A stretch of DNA of 64,000 nucleotides from contig NZ_JAHVHU010000013.1 in assembly GCF_019802045.1 (NCBI RefSeq), positions 1-64,000 on the forward strand, written 5' to 3'. The translations under genes were made by a program, and so were the position numbers. Below, piece by piece: positions 1 to 7,530 of the stretch (its first letter is position 1; each line of letters starts with the position of its first letter). Under the pieces are notes generated by a model. It ran no database searches, was not told the origin of the DNA, and saw only the letters and a program-made list of their open reading frames with translations. The DNA is from Membranihabitans marinus (GTDB lineage: Bacteria; Bacteroidota; Bacteroidia; Chitinophagales; Saprospiraceae).

Positions 1-68
1 GCAAGTTCATCCTTGTCTGCAATCTGATTGACCAATTCATCGAGTAATTTTTGAGTTTGATCTTTCAT
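1..68 (-). CDS. N-terminal fragment of an unidentified protein
   Basis: An ATG on the minus strand opens a reading frame that runs without a stop off the left edge, giving 22 whole codons beginning MKDQTQKLLDELVNQIADKD. The peptide is short, charged and probably helical. That is not enough to name a family. It would fit the start of a mutator-type (IS256-like) transposase, but this is only a resemblance. The adjacent non-coding bases up to about 137 could hold an element end. Only sequence to the left of the window can decide. Confidence 0.4.
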   Translation of the reverse strand, partial: MKDQTQKLLDELVNQIADKDEL

Positions 69-223
69 AGTATAAAGTTTTTAGACTCACAAAATCAGAT
101 CAATTCCGCTCAACACAAAATTTTTTGGAAAGTCTTCTTGAACTCCACAAATACACAAACTACTTGACAGTCCCATACCCTCTAAACAAGCCCTCTAACC
201 TCCAACTTCCAACTTCCAGTTTT

Positions 224-958
224 TCACCTTTTCAATGAAGCTTTGCTAAAAATGTATTCCGGTATTTTTACATCAAATTGAATATCAGTGATCACGAAGT
301 CCGTCCCTTTACCTTCTTTCAATACATCCTTGTAATTCATTTTCATCGGATACCACCGGCCATCAACCCTTTTTACATCACTAGCTTCAGCCCGCTTGAG
401 CAGTTTACCGCTTTTTGCATACATCTCCTGTCGCAGAGGAACAAATCGTTCCTGGTCGATCCATAATTTTTGGCTTTCATAGGAAGCATCATCTACCTTG
501 GCATGGAGCTCGAGAACCCAGGTCTTTCTTCCGTTAATGGTTTCCTGACCGATTTTTTGGGCGTTGTATACTTCAGTTAACTTCCGGTCTTCCATCATAT
601 CTTCGTAGGAAAGATCGGATCCCATCACCGATTGGCGGAGCATATGTCCCGAAAGCTGAATGGTCCGGTCGGTCGAAGGAGAATAGATCCATAAATTATC
701 TTCGAGCTTCAGCATTTTAGTTCCTTCTTCCCGGGCCGGTGAAAGATATTCTGTATAAGACTTCTCCGTTCCTTCCGCATAGTTTTTGGATGCAACGGTA
801 CGACTGTTCCGCCGGCCATGGATAATCATCTTAGTGATGGAAATCTGAGTGTTGGAGATCATATTGTCATCTACCTTTTTGATGATACTACTCGCGTCTG
901 TACCGGGATCTTGATGGATGAATCCCAAAACCAGTAAGGTGATTATTGCTATTTTCAT
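224..958 (-). CDS. LolA-fold outer membrane lipoprotein-sorting protein
   Basis: A 244-residue exported protein with a hydrophobic N-terminal signal (about residues 1-17) followed by a soluble domain that resembles the LolA-like family PF17131 (TP0789 type), whose members are annotated as outer membrane lipoprotein-sorting proteins. Supporting segments are the middle LWIYSPSTDRTIQLSG stretch and the GSDLSYEDMM motif near residue 113. It is the last gene of an operon with two FtsX-type permeases and a LolD-like ATPase. I infer that it accepts a lipid or lipoprotein from that transporter in the periplasm. It is set off from the preceding gene by about 200 bases holding a repeat, so its dose may differ from the rest of the operon. 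The cargo is unknown. Confidence 0.8.
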   Translation of the reverse strand: MKIAIITLLVLGFIHQDPGTDASSIIKKVDDNMISNTQISITKMIIHGRRNSRTVASKNYAEGTEKSYTEYLSPAREEGTKMLKLEDNLWIYSPSTDRTIQLSGHMLRQSVMGSDLSYEDMMEDRKLTEVYNAQKIGQETINGRKTWVLELHAKVDDASYESQKLWIDQERFVPLRQEMYAKSGKLLKRAEASDVKRVDGRWYPMKMNYKDVLKEGKGTDFVITDIQFDVKIPEYIFSKASLKR

Positions 959-1041
959 TTTATTTGAATTTTATTGTTAAAAGTTCGTAGTGGTATCTTC
1001 ATTTTATCGTAACTACACATTCACTTGGGAAAGTCAATTGA

Positions 1042-1122
1042 TTTTCGCTCTTTTTCGCCCTTCCCCTAAAGGGAAAAGAGCGAAAACCGACTCGTCTCCC
1101 TTTAGGGTTGGGGCAAAACGAG
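1042..1122. repeat. REP/BIME-like palindromic pair inside an operon
   Basis: TTTTCGCTCTTTT (1042-1054) is matched by a perfect 13-base inverted copy at 1074-1086, enclosing a CCCtaaAGGG-type core. A second, smaller palindrome follows (CTCGT at 1091, ACGAG at 1118) around a CCCTTTAGGG core. It lies between the last permease and the LolA-like gene of one operon. It resembles repetitive extragenic palindromes and may act in transcript stability or attenuation, which is inference. Confidence 0.6.
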
Positions 1123-1157
1123 GCGATTTTTCTGATGGCTGCGTAGTTACCATTTTA

Positions 1158-2432
1158 TTACACTTCCAATTCTTTAAACAAAGTGGCTGTCTCCCGCCGG
1201 TAAATTCCGATTCCCGCCAGCATATTTCCAAATACCATCGCAAACAACCCCGGAATGAATCCAATATAAAATAAGCTAGGCGTTACTTTCGCCCGGAGTG
1301 TCGAAGGCATCATGATATTGGCCTGGTCCATATACCCGCTCACATCGATTCCGACCACTTGCAGATAATAGGTGAGCCCCAGTCCTATCGCTGTTCCTAC
1401 GAAGGAACCAATAATCCCGATTAGTATGGCCTCATACACCAATGTTCGATAAATACCACCCTTGGACTCGCCGAGTGCCAGCCGTATGCCAAATTCATTG
1501 TACCGGCGCAATCCTGCGATCAAGCCGGTATTCCAAAGCACCAGCGACATCGCAAAAACAAAGATGGCTACAAACAGGCCTGAGGCTAGATCTACATAGG
1601 TGAGTAATCCGTCGAGATTATTCTGATTCCTGAGTTTTAGCATGACCGGGGCAAATTCATCCTTATTGCCGGTATGTTTGGAATTGAATGCATTTTTTAC
1701 TTTCTCTGCTTTCTCGTCGTCATATACGCCTGTATTCAGAAAACCCAGTATTTCTCCCGCACCATCCTCCATATCCAGCATTTGCTGCGCATCCCATACA
1801 TCCACGATGATAGCCCCTTTGTCCATAGAAGCTATCCCAAAACGGATGGTTCCGGTCACCACAAAATTTGCAAAGGTCATGCTCCCATTCATGGACGTGC
1901 CAAAATAAGTCACAGAGTCACCTATAGATATACGGAGTTTTTCTGCAAATTCATGGCCTATAATGGCCTCACTACGCTGGGTGGGTAAAGATCCGGTAAC
2001 GAGCGAACTCTTGAGATTAAGCCGTTCCACCTCATTGTTTTTAGTGGAAAGTAATTCAATGGCCAGCCCGCTTGCCGGTCCTTGTCCTTTCGTTTCTCCC
2101 TGTTCATCGGGTACATCGATCAATCCCCCAAAGCGGATGCGCTTCACCCATTCCATGTCCGGGAATTCATTTTGCAGTGATTTTACCAATGAATCCACAC
2201 CGAGAAGAGCGAGATCGATCGGCACCTGATCTTTATTTTCGGCATAAGCCTTGGTCATCACCTTGACATGGCCGGTCTCAAACCGAGCATTTTGATCTAT
2301 GGTATCGCCCATCATGCCAGTGATATATCCGCTGAGCAGGACCGTGAGTGCTACACCCAGCGAAATGATGATGATCGGCAGCACACTTCGACTGCTATCT
2401 CTGATGATCCCCTTGAATAAAAATTTTATCAT
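1158..2432 (-). CDS. ABC transporter permease, FtsX/LolE-like (second permease)
   Basis: A 424-residue inner-membrane protein with the MacB/LolC layout: one N-terminal membrane helix (about residues 17-39), a large periplasmic domain (about 40-280), then a C-terminal FtsX domain with three helices (about 283-420) containing the coupling-helix-like segment YNEFGIRLALGESKGGIYR. It overlaps the upstream permease by four bases (ATGA), so the two are likely translated together and assemble as a heterodimer with the ATPase at 3583-4299. Such permeases do not carry substrates through the membrane; they typically drive extraction of lipoproteins or lipids from the inner membrane. The substrate cannot be read from sequence. 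Confidence 0.88.
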   Translation of the reverse strand: MIKFLFKGIIRDSSRSVLPIIIISLGVALTVLLSGYITGMMGDTIDQNARFETGHVKVMTKAYAENKDQVPIDLALLGVDSLVKSLQNEFPDMEWVKRIRFGGLIDVPDEQGETKGQGPASGLAIELLSTKNNEVERLNLKSSLVTGSLPTQRSEAIIGHEFAEKLRISIGDSVTYFGTSMNGSMTFANFVVTGTIRFGIASMDKGAIIVDVWDAQQMLDMEDGAGEILGFLNTGVYDDEKAEKVKNAFNSKHTGNKDEFAPVMLKLRNQNNLDGLLTYVDLASGLFVAIFVFAMSLVLWNTGLIAGLRRYNEFGIRLALGESKGGIYRTLVYEAILIGIIGSFVGTAIGLGLTYYLQVVGIDVSGYMDQANIMMPSTLRAKVTPSLFYIGFIPGLFAMVFGNMLAGIGIYRRETATLFKELEV

Positions 2433-3586
2433 TGTATTTTTCCTTTTAAAGCCATGACGGGATCCATTCTTGCAATTTTTCGGGCAGGAATCAAGCTGAC
2501 CAAGGTAGCTGATATAATCAGCGCTAGGACGGTAAGGACGATCAACTCAACACCAAATACCGGGTAGATGGTTCTCGGTAAATTCACACCCATATCCTGA
2601 TAGAACTCAGGGAGGGTAATACCCATCCGACTCAATACTATAAAAAGCGGAATCCCATATGCCATCCCCAAGACTACCCCAAACACACTGTACATGGCTC
2701 CTTCTACGGTAAACAAGCGCAGCACCTGCATTCTTGTCATCCCCATGGCCACATACGTTCCGATCTCTTTTTGTCGCCGGAATATGGAAAGGACCTGTGT
2801 GTCGAAAATGGCGATCAGGGCTATAAACAGTAGGATGATGTACATAAAATTGCCCGATACTTTTTTCATTTCTATCAGATCGCGGAAATCCTGCAACAAC
2901 TCATCCTGACTTTCAAAATTCCAGCCGTCGAAGTTTTCAGTTTGAAAATCACTATCCGCTATATATAGCGTTGCCTGTCCGTGAAGTCCGGTTAATTCCC
3001 ACAGCCTTTCTACCGGCATCCAGATTTGTCCATTGTCCATCGAGGCTACGCTCGTGTCAAATATCCGATGAACGGTCACATCAGCTGCGTCAAACGTGCC
3101 GTTTTTATCCCGCCATCGCATTAGCACCTGATCCCCTTCTTTTAGTTTGGCCGTCTCTGCCATTCTTTTGCCGATCAAGACCGGAATATTCGCATGACTA
3201 CTATCCAGCGAGGCCGTTGGCAGCGCTATGGTTTCCTGACCTGCCGGGATGCCTTTTAACAGGACAGATTTCAGACGGCCTTGAGGATAAATGGTGGCCT
3301 GTCTGATTAGCACCGGGGTCAGGTTCTTTGTGTCGCTGTCCGGCAGGTGGCCATGACCATCCGCAATGGTGAAAGCGTCATTGGGATCATAATCATTATT
3401 CAGAAGATAGCCGTTTGCGTATTCCCATTTTATGCTCTCCTGCAAGGATTGTTGATTCCAGCCATCAATCAGACCGTTGAAAAATATAATAACTACAAAA
3501 ACAAAGGACAATACGATCACATTGAGCCAGGTCCGTAAACCTGAACCGATGAGGTTTTTATACGCTATTTGGAAGGCTAATTTCAT
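2429..3586 (-). CDS. ABC transporter permease, FtsX/LolC-like (first permease)
   Basis: A 385-residue paralogue of the following gene with the same plan: N-terminal helix (about residues 20-42), periplasmic MacB-type domain, and C-terminal FtsX domain with three helices. The sequence FRRQKEIGTYVAMGMTRMQVLRLF is the cytoplasmic coupling segment expected between the first and second C-terminal helices. The stop and start codons overlap by four bases with the genes on both sides. Two different permeases with one ATPase recall LolCDE, where LolC and LolE form a heterodimer. I infer a Lol-like extraction complex rather than a drug exporter, because a LolA-fold protein ends the operon. Confidence 0.88.
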   Translation of the reverse strand: MKLAFQIAYKNLIGSGLRTWLNVIVLSFVFVVIIFFNGLIDGWNQQSLQESIKWEYANGYLLNNDYDPNDAFTIADGHGHLPDSDTKNLTPVLIRQATIYPQGRLKSVLLKGIPAGQETIALPTASLDSSHANIPVLIGKRMAETAKLKEGDQVLMRWRDKNGTFDAADVTVHRIFDTSVASMDNGQIWMPVERLWELTGLHGQATLYIADSDFQTENFDGWNFESQDELLQDFRDLIEMKKVSGNFMYIILLFIALIAIFDTQVLSIFRRQKEIGTYVAMGMTRMQVLRLFTVEGAMYSVFGVVLGMAYGIPLFIVLSRMGITLPEFYQDMGVNLPRTIYPVFGVELIVLTVLALIISATLVSLIPARKIARMDPVMALKGKIQ

Positions 3587-4299
3587 TTCAAAGTCTTTTG
3601 AGGGGTGACCTGCTTGTCTTCTGCTATGCTGCCGTCTTTTAGGGTGATAATTCTTTCCAGATACTTCATGACCTTTTCGTCGTGGGTGGAAAACAAAAAG
3701 GTCGTATCCAATTCTTCGTTCAGTTTTTTCATAATTCGCATAATCTGATGCGCATTTTTGGCATCCAAATTAGCGGTCGGTTCATCCGCAAGCATGATGT
3801 CCGGTTTCTTTACGATAGCCCGGGCAATGGCCACCCGTTGGCCTTCCCCTCCGGAGATTTTATCCGGTTTCTTGTCTGCCAGGTCTTGCAATCCGACCCA
3901 CTCCAGGGCCTCCATGACTCTTTTTTTGCGTTCTGAAGCACTTACATTTTGCAGTATCAATGCAAATTCCACATTTTCAAACACCGTATACACCGGTAAC
4001 AGATTATAGACTTGGAAAATAAATCCGATGTGAATGTTCCGCAATTTGGCCGATTCTTTATGCGTTAATTCAGAGATGTTTTGTCCCATGACGATGGCCT
4101 TTCCCTCCGTAGGGCTATCCAGTGACCCGATAATATTGAGTAAAGTAGTTTTACCAGATCCGCTGGGTCCGACCAGACCGGCAAATTCACCTTTGTCTAT
4201 TTCCAGGTTGATCCCTTTCAGTGCTGTAAAGTACCTGCCGTCACCCACCGGAAATTTCTTGACGACGTTATCTAATTTTAGAATTTGTTTGGTGCTCAT
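3583..4299 (-). CDS. ABC transporter ATPase, LolD/MacB class
   Basis: A 238-residue stand-alone nucleotide-binding subunit. Walker A is GPSGSGKT at residues 44-51, the signature is ISGGEGQRVAIARA, Walker B is IMLADEP followed by TANLD, and the switch histidine sits in STHD. The length and the TANLD form are typical of the LolD/FtsE/MacB branch. It powers the two FtsX-type permeases encoded directly downstream, and overlaps the first by four bases. It lies 14 bases after the barrel gene. Assignment to the ATPase class is certain; the Lol-like role rests on neighbours. Confidence 0.93.
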   Translation of the reverse strand: MSTKQILKLDNVVKKFPVGDGRYFTALKGINLEIDKGEFAGLVGPSGSGKTTLLNIIGSLDSPTEGKAIVMGQNISELTHKESAKLRNIHIGFIFQVYNLLPVYTVFENVEFALILQNVSASERKKRVMEALEWVGLQDLADKKPDKISGGEGQRVAIARAIVKKPDIMLADEPTANLDAKNAHQIMRIMKKLNEELDTTFLFSTHDEKVMKYLERIITLKDGSIAEDKQVTPQKTLK

Positions 4300-4313
4300 T
4301 AGTCTGTGGTTTT

Positions 4314-5456
4314 TTAATAATTATAAACGGCCATGATTCGGATCCCTGGTCCGGCAAACTGATTGACCAGCTCATTTTGTTGAATACCCTGTTGGTTTTT
4401 GGGATTATAGGAGGCCATGATGTACCCGGTTATCTTTTTAAATTGATGCTGAAAATTTAAAAAATAGGTGAATTCTTTGGTCGGCCAGTTGAAGTAGGTA
4501 AAGGCATTCAGGTTATCCCACAAGCCGAAGGGGTATGAAAGACTCAGAGCGGTAATATGGGCCGTGTTTTTAAATTCGAATGCCTGCCGGTCAAATGAAG
4601 TGAACAGGTGTTCTAGGACTACATTCAATCCATTTCCTACCCCAAAGGTATAGTCTGTTCCCACATTCAGTAAAGCCTGGTTGGTCAGATCGCCGACATC
4701 TTTGGACTTGTGTATGTAAGACGCTTCAAACCACAGCCCTATTTTAATATCCCATTTCCCATCCAGTCCAATCCGGTTCTCGGGGATCTGTTCGATGGAA
4801 GGAACAGAAGTAAGGTCGCGTGAATCCGCGGTGCGGTGATGATAAGAGAGTGCTATTTCGCCCCGGGGCGTGGGATGTTGGATCCGGCCCCCGAATTCAG
4901 GCTGTATTTGGTAGGTGTTGACCACATCAAATCCCCGTCTCTTTTCATTTCTCCAGAGTCCCCAGAGCCAAATGTTCGCGTTATTCAGAAAATAATACCG
5001 ACCCAATAAACCATATACACCGTTGGTTAGTTGCAGTGGATCACGCGGGTCTATTTCATTGAACCATTGTAACGGACGGAGTAAAGTAGCAGAACCAAAA
5101 TCGATTTTTTGTAATCCGGCCCTGATTTCAAATTGCCTGCCTGAATATCTGGCCCATAAGCGGTAGGGGCGGAGGGTGCCGTCCGTAGTAGCTGAATCAA
5201 ACGGGCGGATGAAGGAAGAGCCGGAGATGTTGGCGGCAGCTTCAAAATCGATCAATTTCGTAGAATCTACCGGAATAGTATAACGCAATTCGGGAATATA
5301 CCGAATCCCGGTGAATACATCCAATTCATTATCCGGACTGTAGTTGCCCACGGCAGAAATTTGTCCTTTAAATTCCAACGAGGTGCTTTTCTGGCCAAAA
5401 ACGGAGCAAAAAATGAAAAGCATTCCGATGGTGCAATATGTAATTCTCTTTTTCAT
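4314..5456 (-). CDS. Predicted outer membrane beta-barrel protein
   Basis: A 380-residue protein with a signal peptide (about residues 1-21, ending FCSVFGQ) and a long run of alternating polar and hydrophobic strands. It ends in AVYNY, which fits an aromatic C-terminal strand. I do not recognise the family; the pattern suits a 14- to 18-strand barrel. It is the second gene of the TetR/Lol-like operon and overlaps tetR by four bases. An outer-membrane partner would complete a path from inner membrane (ABC complex) through periplasm (LolA fold) to the surface. This role is inferred from the operon only. Confidence 0.7.
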   Translation of the reverse strand: MKKRITYCTIGMLFIFCSVFGQKSTSLEFKGQISAVGNYSPDNELDVFTGIRYIPELRYTIPVDSTKLIDFEAAANISGSSFIRPFDSATTDGTLRPYRLWARYSGRQFEIRAGLQKIDFGSATLLRPLQWFNEIDPRDPLQLTNGVYGLLGRYYFLNNANIWLWGLWRNEKRRGFDVVNTYQIQPEFGGRIQHPTPRGEIALSYHHRTADSRDLTSVPSIEQIPENRIGLDGKWDIKIGLWFEASYIHKSKDVGDLTNQALLNVGTDYTFGVGNGLNVVLEHLFTSFDRQAFEFKNTAHITALSLSYPFGLWDNLNAFTYFNWPTKEFTYFLNFQHQFKKITGYIMASYNPKNQQGIQQNELVNQFAGPGIRIMAVYNY

Positions 5457-6034
5457 TCCGATTCATGATCAGTAGTCAGAATACCATAAAAGAAAAAATT
5501 GATGATTTCCATGATGGCGTCATCACTATCTTCGAACAGCGCTAAGAACGTGTCATCCATTATTTTTTCATTAAAAAGGTTGAGCATGTAATGGATAAAT
5601 TCAATTTTAAGATCTTTTCTGATCCATCCTTTCTTTTGCGCAGATCGGAGATCTTTAATAAACATCAATTCTGTATTCTTTCTCTCTTCCACCAGCCGGT
5701 TGCGCAATCCGGAATGGTCGCTCATGATATCTTTTAGAAACTCATTGCTGATGCCTTTAGAAGCGGTATGTTTCATTTCGACCACCTGTTTTATTTTTTC
5801 CGAAAACGGTATATCCCGGGCCATAATGGATTTGTATTCCCGGAGTCCATTTTCCAGGATAGCATCCAGGACTCGTTCGGCTACATCCTCTTTATTGCTG
5901 AACATCCGGTAGTAGGTGGTTTTACTCACCCCGGCTTCTTTGGCAATTTCTTCTACGGTGACGCGCTTGATACCGTGCTTCCAGAACAATCCTTTTGCGG
6001 TGTCGATAATAGACTGCTCCGTGGTCTTTTTCAT
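5453..6034 (-). CDS. TetR/AcrR family transcriptional regulator
   Basis: A 193-residue one-domain regulator. Residues about 1-50 form the TetR helix-turn-helix, with the recognisable stretch VTVEEIAKEAGVSKTTYYRMF and the following NKEDV. The rest is a helical ligand-binding domain of unknown specificity. It is the first gene of the six-gene minus-strand operon, so it probably represses its own operon. A 10-base inverted repeat upstream (6070-6111) is a good operator candidate. The inducer may be the lipid or stress signal handled by the transport system, but nothing in the sequence shows what it is. Confidence 0.92.
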   Translation of the reverse strand: MKKTTEQSIIDTAKGLFWKHGIKRVTVEEIAKEAGVSKTTYYRMFSNKEDVAERVLDAILENGLREYKSIMARDIPFSEKIKQVVEMKHTASKGISNEFLKDIMSDHSGLRNRLVEERKNTELMFIKDLRSAQKKGWIRKDLKIEFIHYMLNLFNEKIMDDTFLALFEDSDDAIMEIINFFFYGILTTDHESE

Positions 6035-6069
6035 CTTGATGACAATCTGTTTTTTTCCCTAATGAGTGT

Positions 6070-6111
6070 AATGTAACGAAAATAGTTCAAAATAACACTA
6101 ATCGTTACATT
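6070..6111. promoter_or_regulatory. Candidate TetR operator
   Basis: AATGTAACGA at 6070-6079 is matched by its exact inverse TCGTTACATT at 6102-6111, with 22 bases between them. It lies 36 to 77 bases upstream of the tetR start, where the promoter should be. Two half-sites this far apart could bind two dimers or one cooperative pair. Autorepression is inferred. Confidence 0.55.
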
Positions 6112-6911
6112 CTTTATTTTTCGTTTACCGAAGAAGTGGCGTGGAAATGCATTAATTTAGGGATTACTCGTTTTTTTTTTGCAGAAACCCCAGTATAAGT
6201 CAGAGATTTTTAACGAGCAGTATATCTTACACTTAATTTCTATCCAATAACCAATGCTCCTAATGCTACAAAAATACTACAATGGTCAATCTTAACTTCC
6301 AAAGTCAGAACACGACCAGATAAACCCTCGTACAGGCGGCTTTAACCGCCTACCGCGTTCGCTATCTCCAGCGACTAAAGTCAGCTTGCCCCATATGGAA
6401 TTTGGGGCCGCTACAGGAGTGGATGTTTGTATGTTACAAGGGTAGTATGTCTTTGTGGGATGAAAAGTGTTTACAAGCGGAAGCTGTAATGTAAACGGAT
6501 CAAATAAATTTGTTGACCAACTGGAGATCAACCCGTCGTAAAATTCATCGCTCCAAAAGTTGTCGGCCGGCTTATTCGGTGATATGCCCCCTCATCACTT
6601 GGCGTATTGTGGGGGTTTAGCAGGAGATCGAATGGATTGAAATGTTACGATAGAAAGTTTATTAATACTCAGAACCCCGGATGAAGTTCAAATTTATTAA
6701 CCCCCGGTCATCAAGTGCAATAGGGGGACGATTCTCCCTGTTGAGAACCCAGTATGGGGTTCATTGCTGAGCTTTAGTCCGGAAACGACCAGGGGGTCTA
6801 AAAAAGGTGAAATTGAAATTCCTTCAATCTTTTCATAGAAAATAAAAAAAATACTACGTCATAAGTGACTGATAATCAGAGGTGATTGATTGGGGTGGCA
6901 AATTATAATTA
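6112..6911. other. 800-base gene-poor stretch with hairpins
   Basis: No convincing gene lies here. Short open frames on both strands (for example on the minus strand from 6531 to 6292) have no recognisable domain or coding texture. Two adjacent small hairpins are visible: AGGCGG...CCGCCT at 6334-6351 and TCGCT...AGCGA at 6359-6374, followed by an ACTAAAGTC core. They resemble the palindromes found elsewhere in the window. The stretch between about 6400 and 6800 could be a decayed gene, but I cannot reconstruct one. Confidence 0.5.
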
Positions 6912-6941
6912 TTTATAGTTCAATGAATAGTGAACTATAAA
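6912..6941. promoter_or_regulatory. Perfect palindromic operator upstream of the efflux operon
   Basis: TTTATAGTTCA (6912-6922) and TGAACTATAAA (6931-6941) are exact inverse copies of 11 bases separated by 8. The site sits just upstream of a TATATTTG box (6953-6960), a good match to the Bacteroidota -7 element TAnnTTTG. The first gene downstream is a DNA-binding regulator, so autorepression of the whole efflux operon is likely. Confidence 0.7.
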
Positions 6942-6952
6942 AACTAATTGTC

Positions 6953-6960
6953 TATATTTG
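6953..6960 (+). promoter_or_regulatory. Promoter -7 element (TATATTTG)
   Basis: TATATTTG matches TAnnTTTG exactly. No clear -33 TTTG lies at the usual distance; that position is taken up by the palindrome, which may explain dependence on the regulator. A start near 6967 would leave a leader of about 20 bases before the ATG at 6988 and would exclude translation from the in-frame TTG at 6958. Confidence 0.5.
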
Positions 6961-6987
6961 CATCGTTATTCATCAAATGATTTACAA

Positions 6988-7446
6988 ATGGCAACGAAAA
7001 AGAGTATAGAGCAAAAAGTCGAAGATTTGGGCGTCATCCTCGAGCGATTTTCCTACACACCCATAGAAAGTCGCGTGTTTGCTTATTTGTTGGTTGCCAA
7101 TCCGCCCTACAAAAGCTTTGATGACATCATGGAGTTTTTGAAAGCAAGCAAGGGTTCTACCAGCAACGCTATAAATCGATTTATGCACGAAGGAACCTTG
7201 ACCTATCGGACCTTTAGTGGTGACCGGAAACGATATTTCATGATTGATATCGGGGCCTGGAAGAAAAACCTGGAGAACATCGCCATGACGCTGACTGCAT
7301 TTAGTGAAGTGCTGGAAGCTACCTTGGAAATTCGCGATCCGGAGGAACATGTGGAATTTGTCACAGAATTGCGCAATGTACTCGATTTTCAAATTTATTT
7401 GTCCAATCAAATCGAGTTAGCCATTAAAGAATGGAATAACCGGTAA
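6988..7446 (+). CDS. GbsR/MarR-type transcriptional regulator
   Basis: A winged-helix regulator of 152 residues from the ATG at 6988; a longer frame opening at TTG 6958 overlaps the promoter and is rejected. The segment SRVFAYLLVANPPYKSFDDIMEFL leading into KGSTSNAINRFMHEGTL is the helix-turn-helix, and TFSGDRKRYFMID is the wing, as in GbsR/MarR-like proteins. The C-terminal half is helical and probably dimerises. It heads an operon with the tolC, mfp and RND genes, a standard Bacteroidota arrangement, and probably represses the pump through the palindrome at 6912-6941. Confidence 0.88.
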   Translation: MATKKSIEQKVEDLGVILERFSYTPIESRVFAYLLVANPPYKSFDDIMEFLKASKGSTSNAINRFMHEGTLTYRTFSGDRKRYFMIDIGAWKKNLENIAMTLTAFSEVLEATLEIRDPEEHVEFVTELRNVLDFQIYLSNQIELAIKEWNNR

Positions 7447-7530
7447 ATTTTTTTGCCTGATAAGTTCATAAAAAACTGAACAAGAAATACAGAAATAAAC
7501 AAAACATATTTTAGTAAACAAAGTGTAATT

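Noticed and set aside
199-219. CCAACTT tandem repeat after the LolA-like gene
   Set aside because: Only two to three short copies; common low-complexity sequence.
6292-6531. 79-codon open frame on the minus strand
   Set aside because: No start context or domain, and the region contains non-coding hairpins; it looks like chance.
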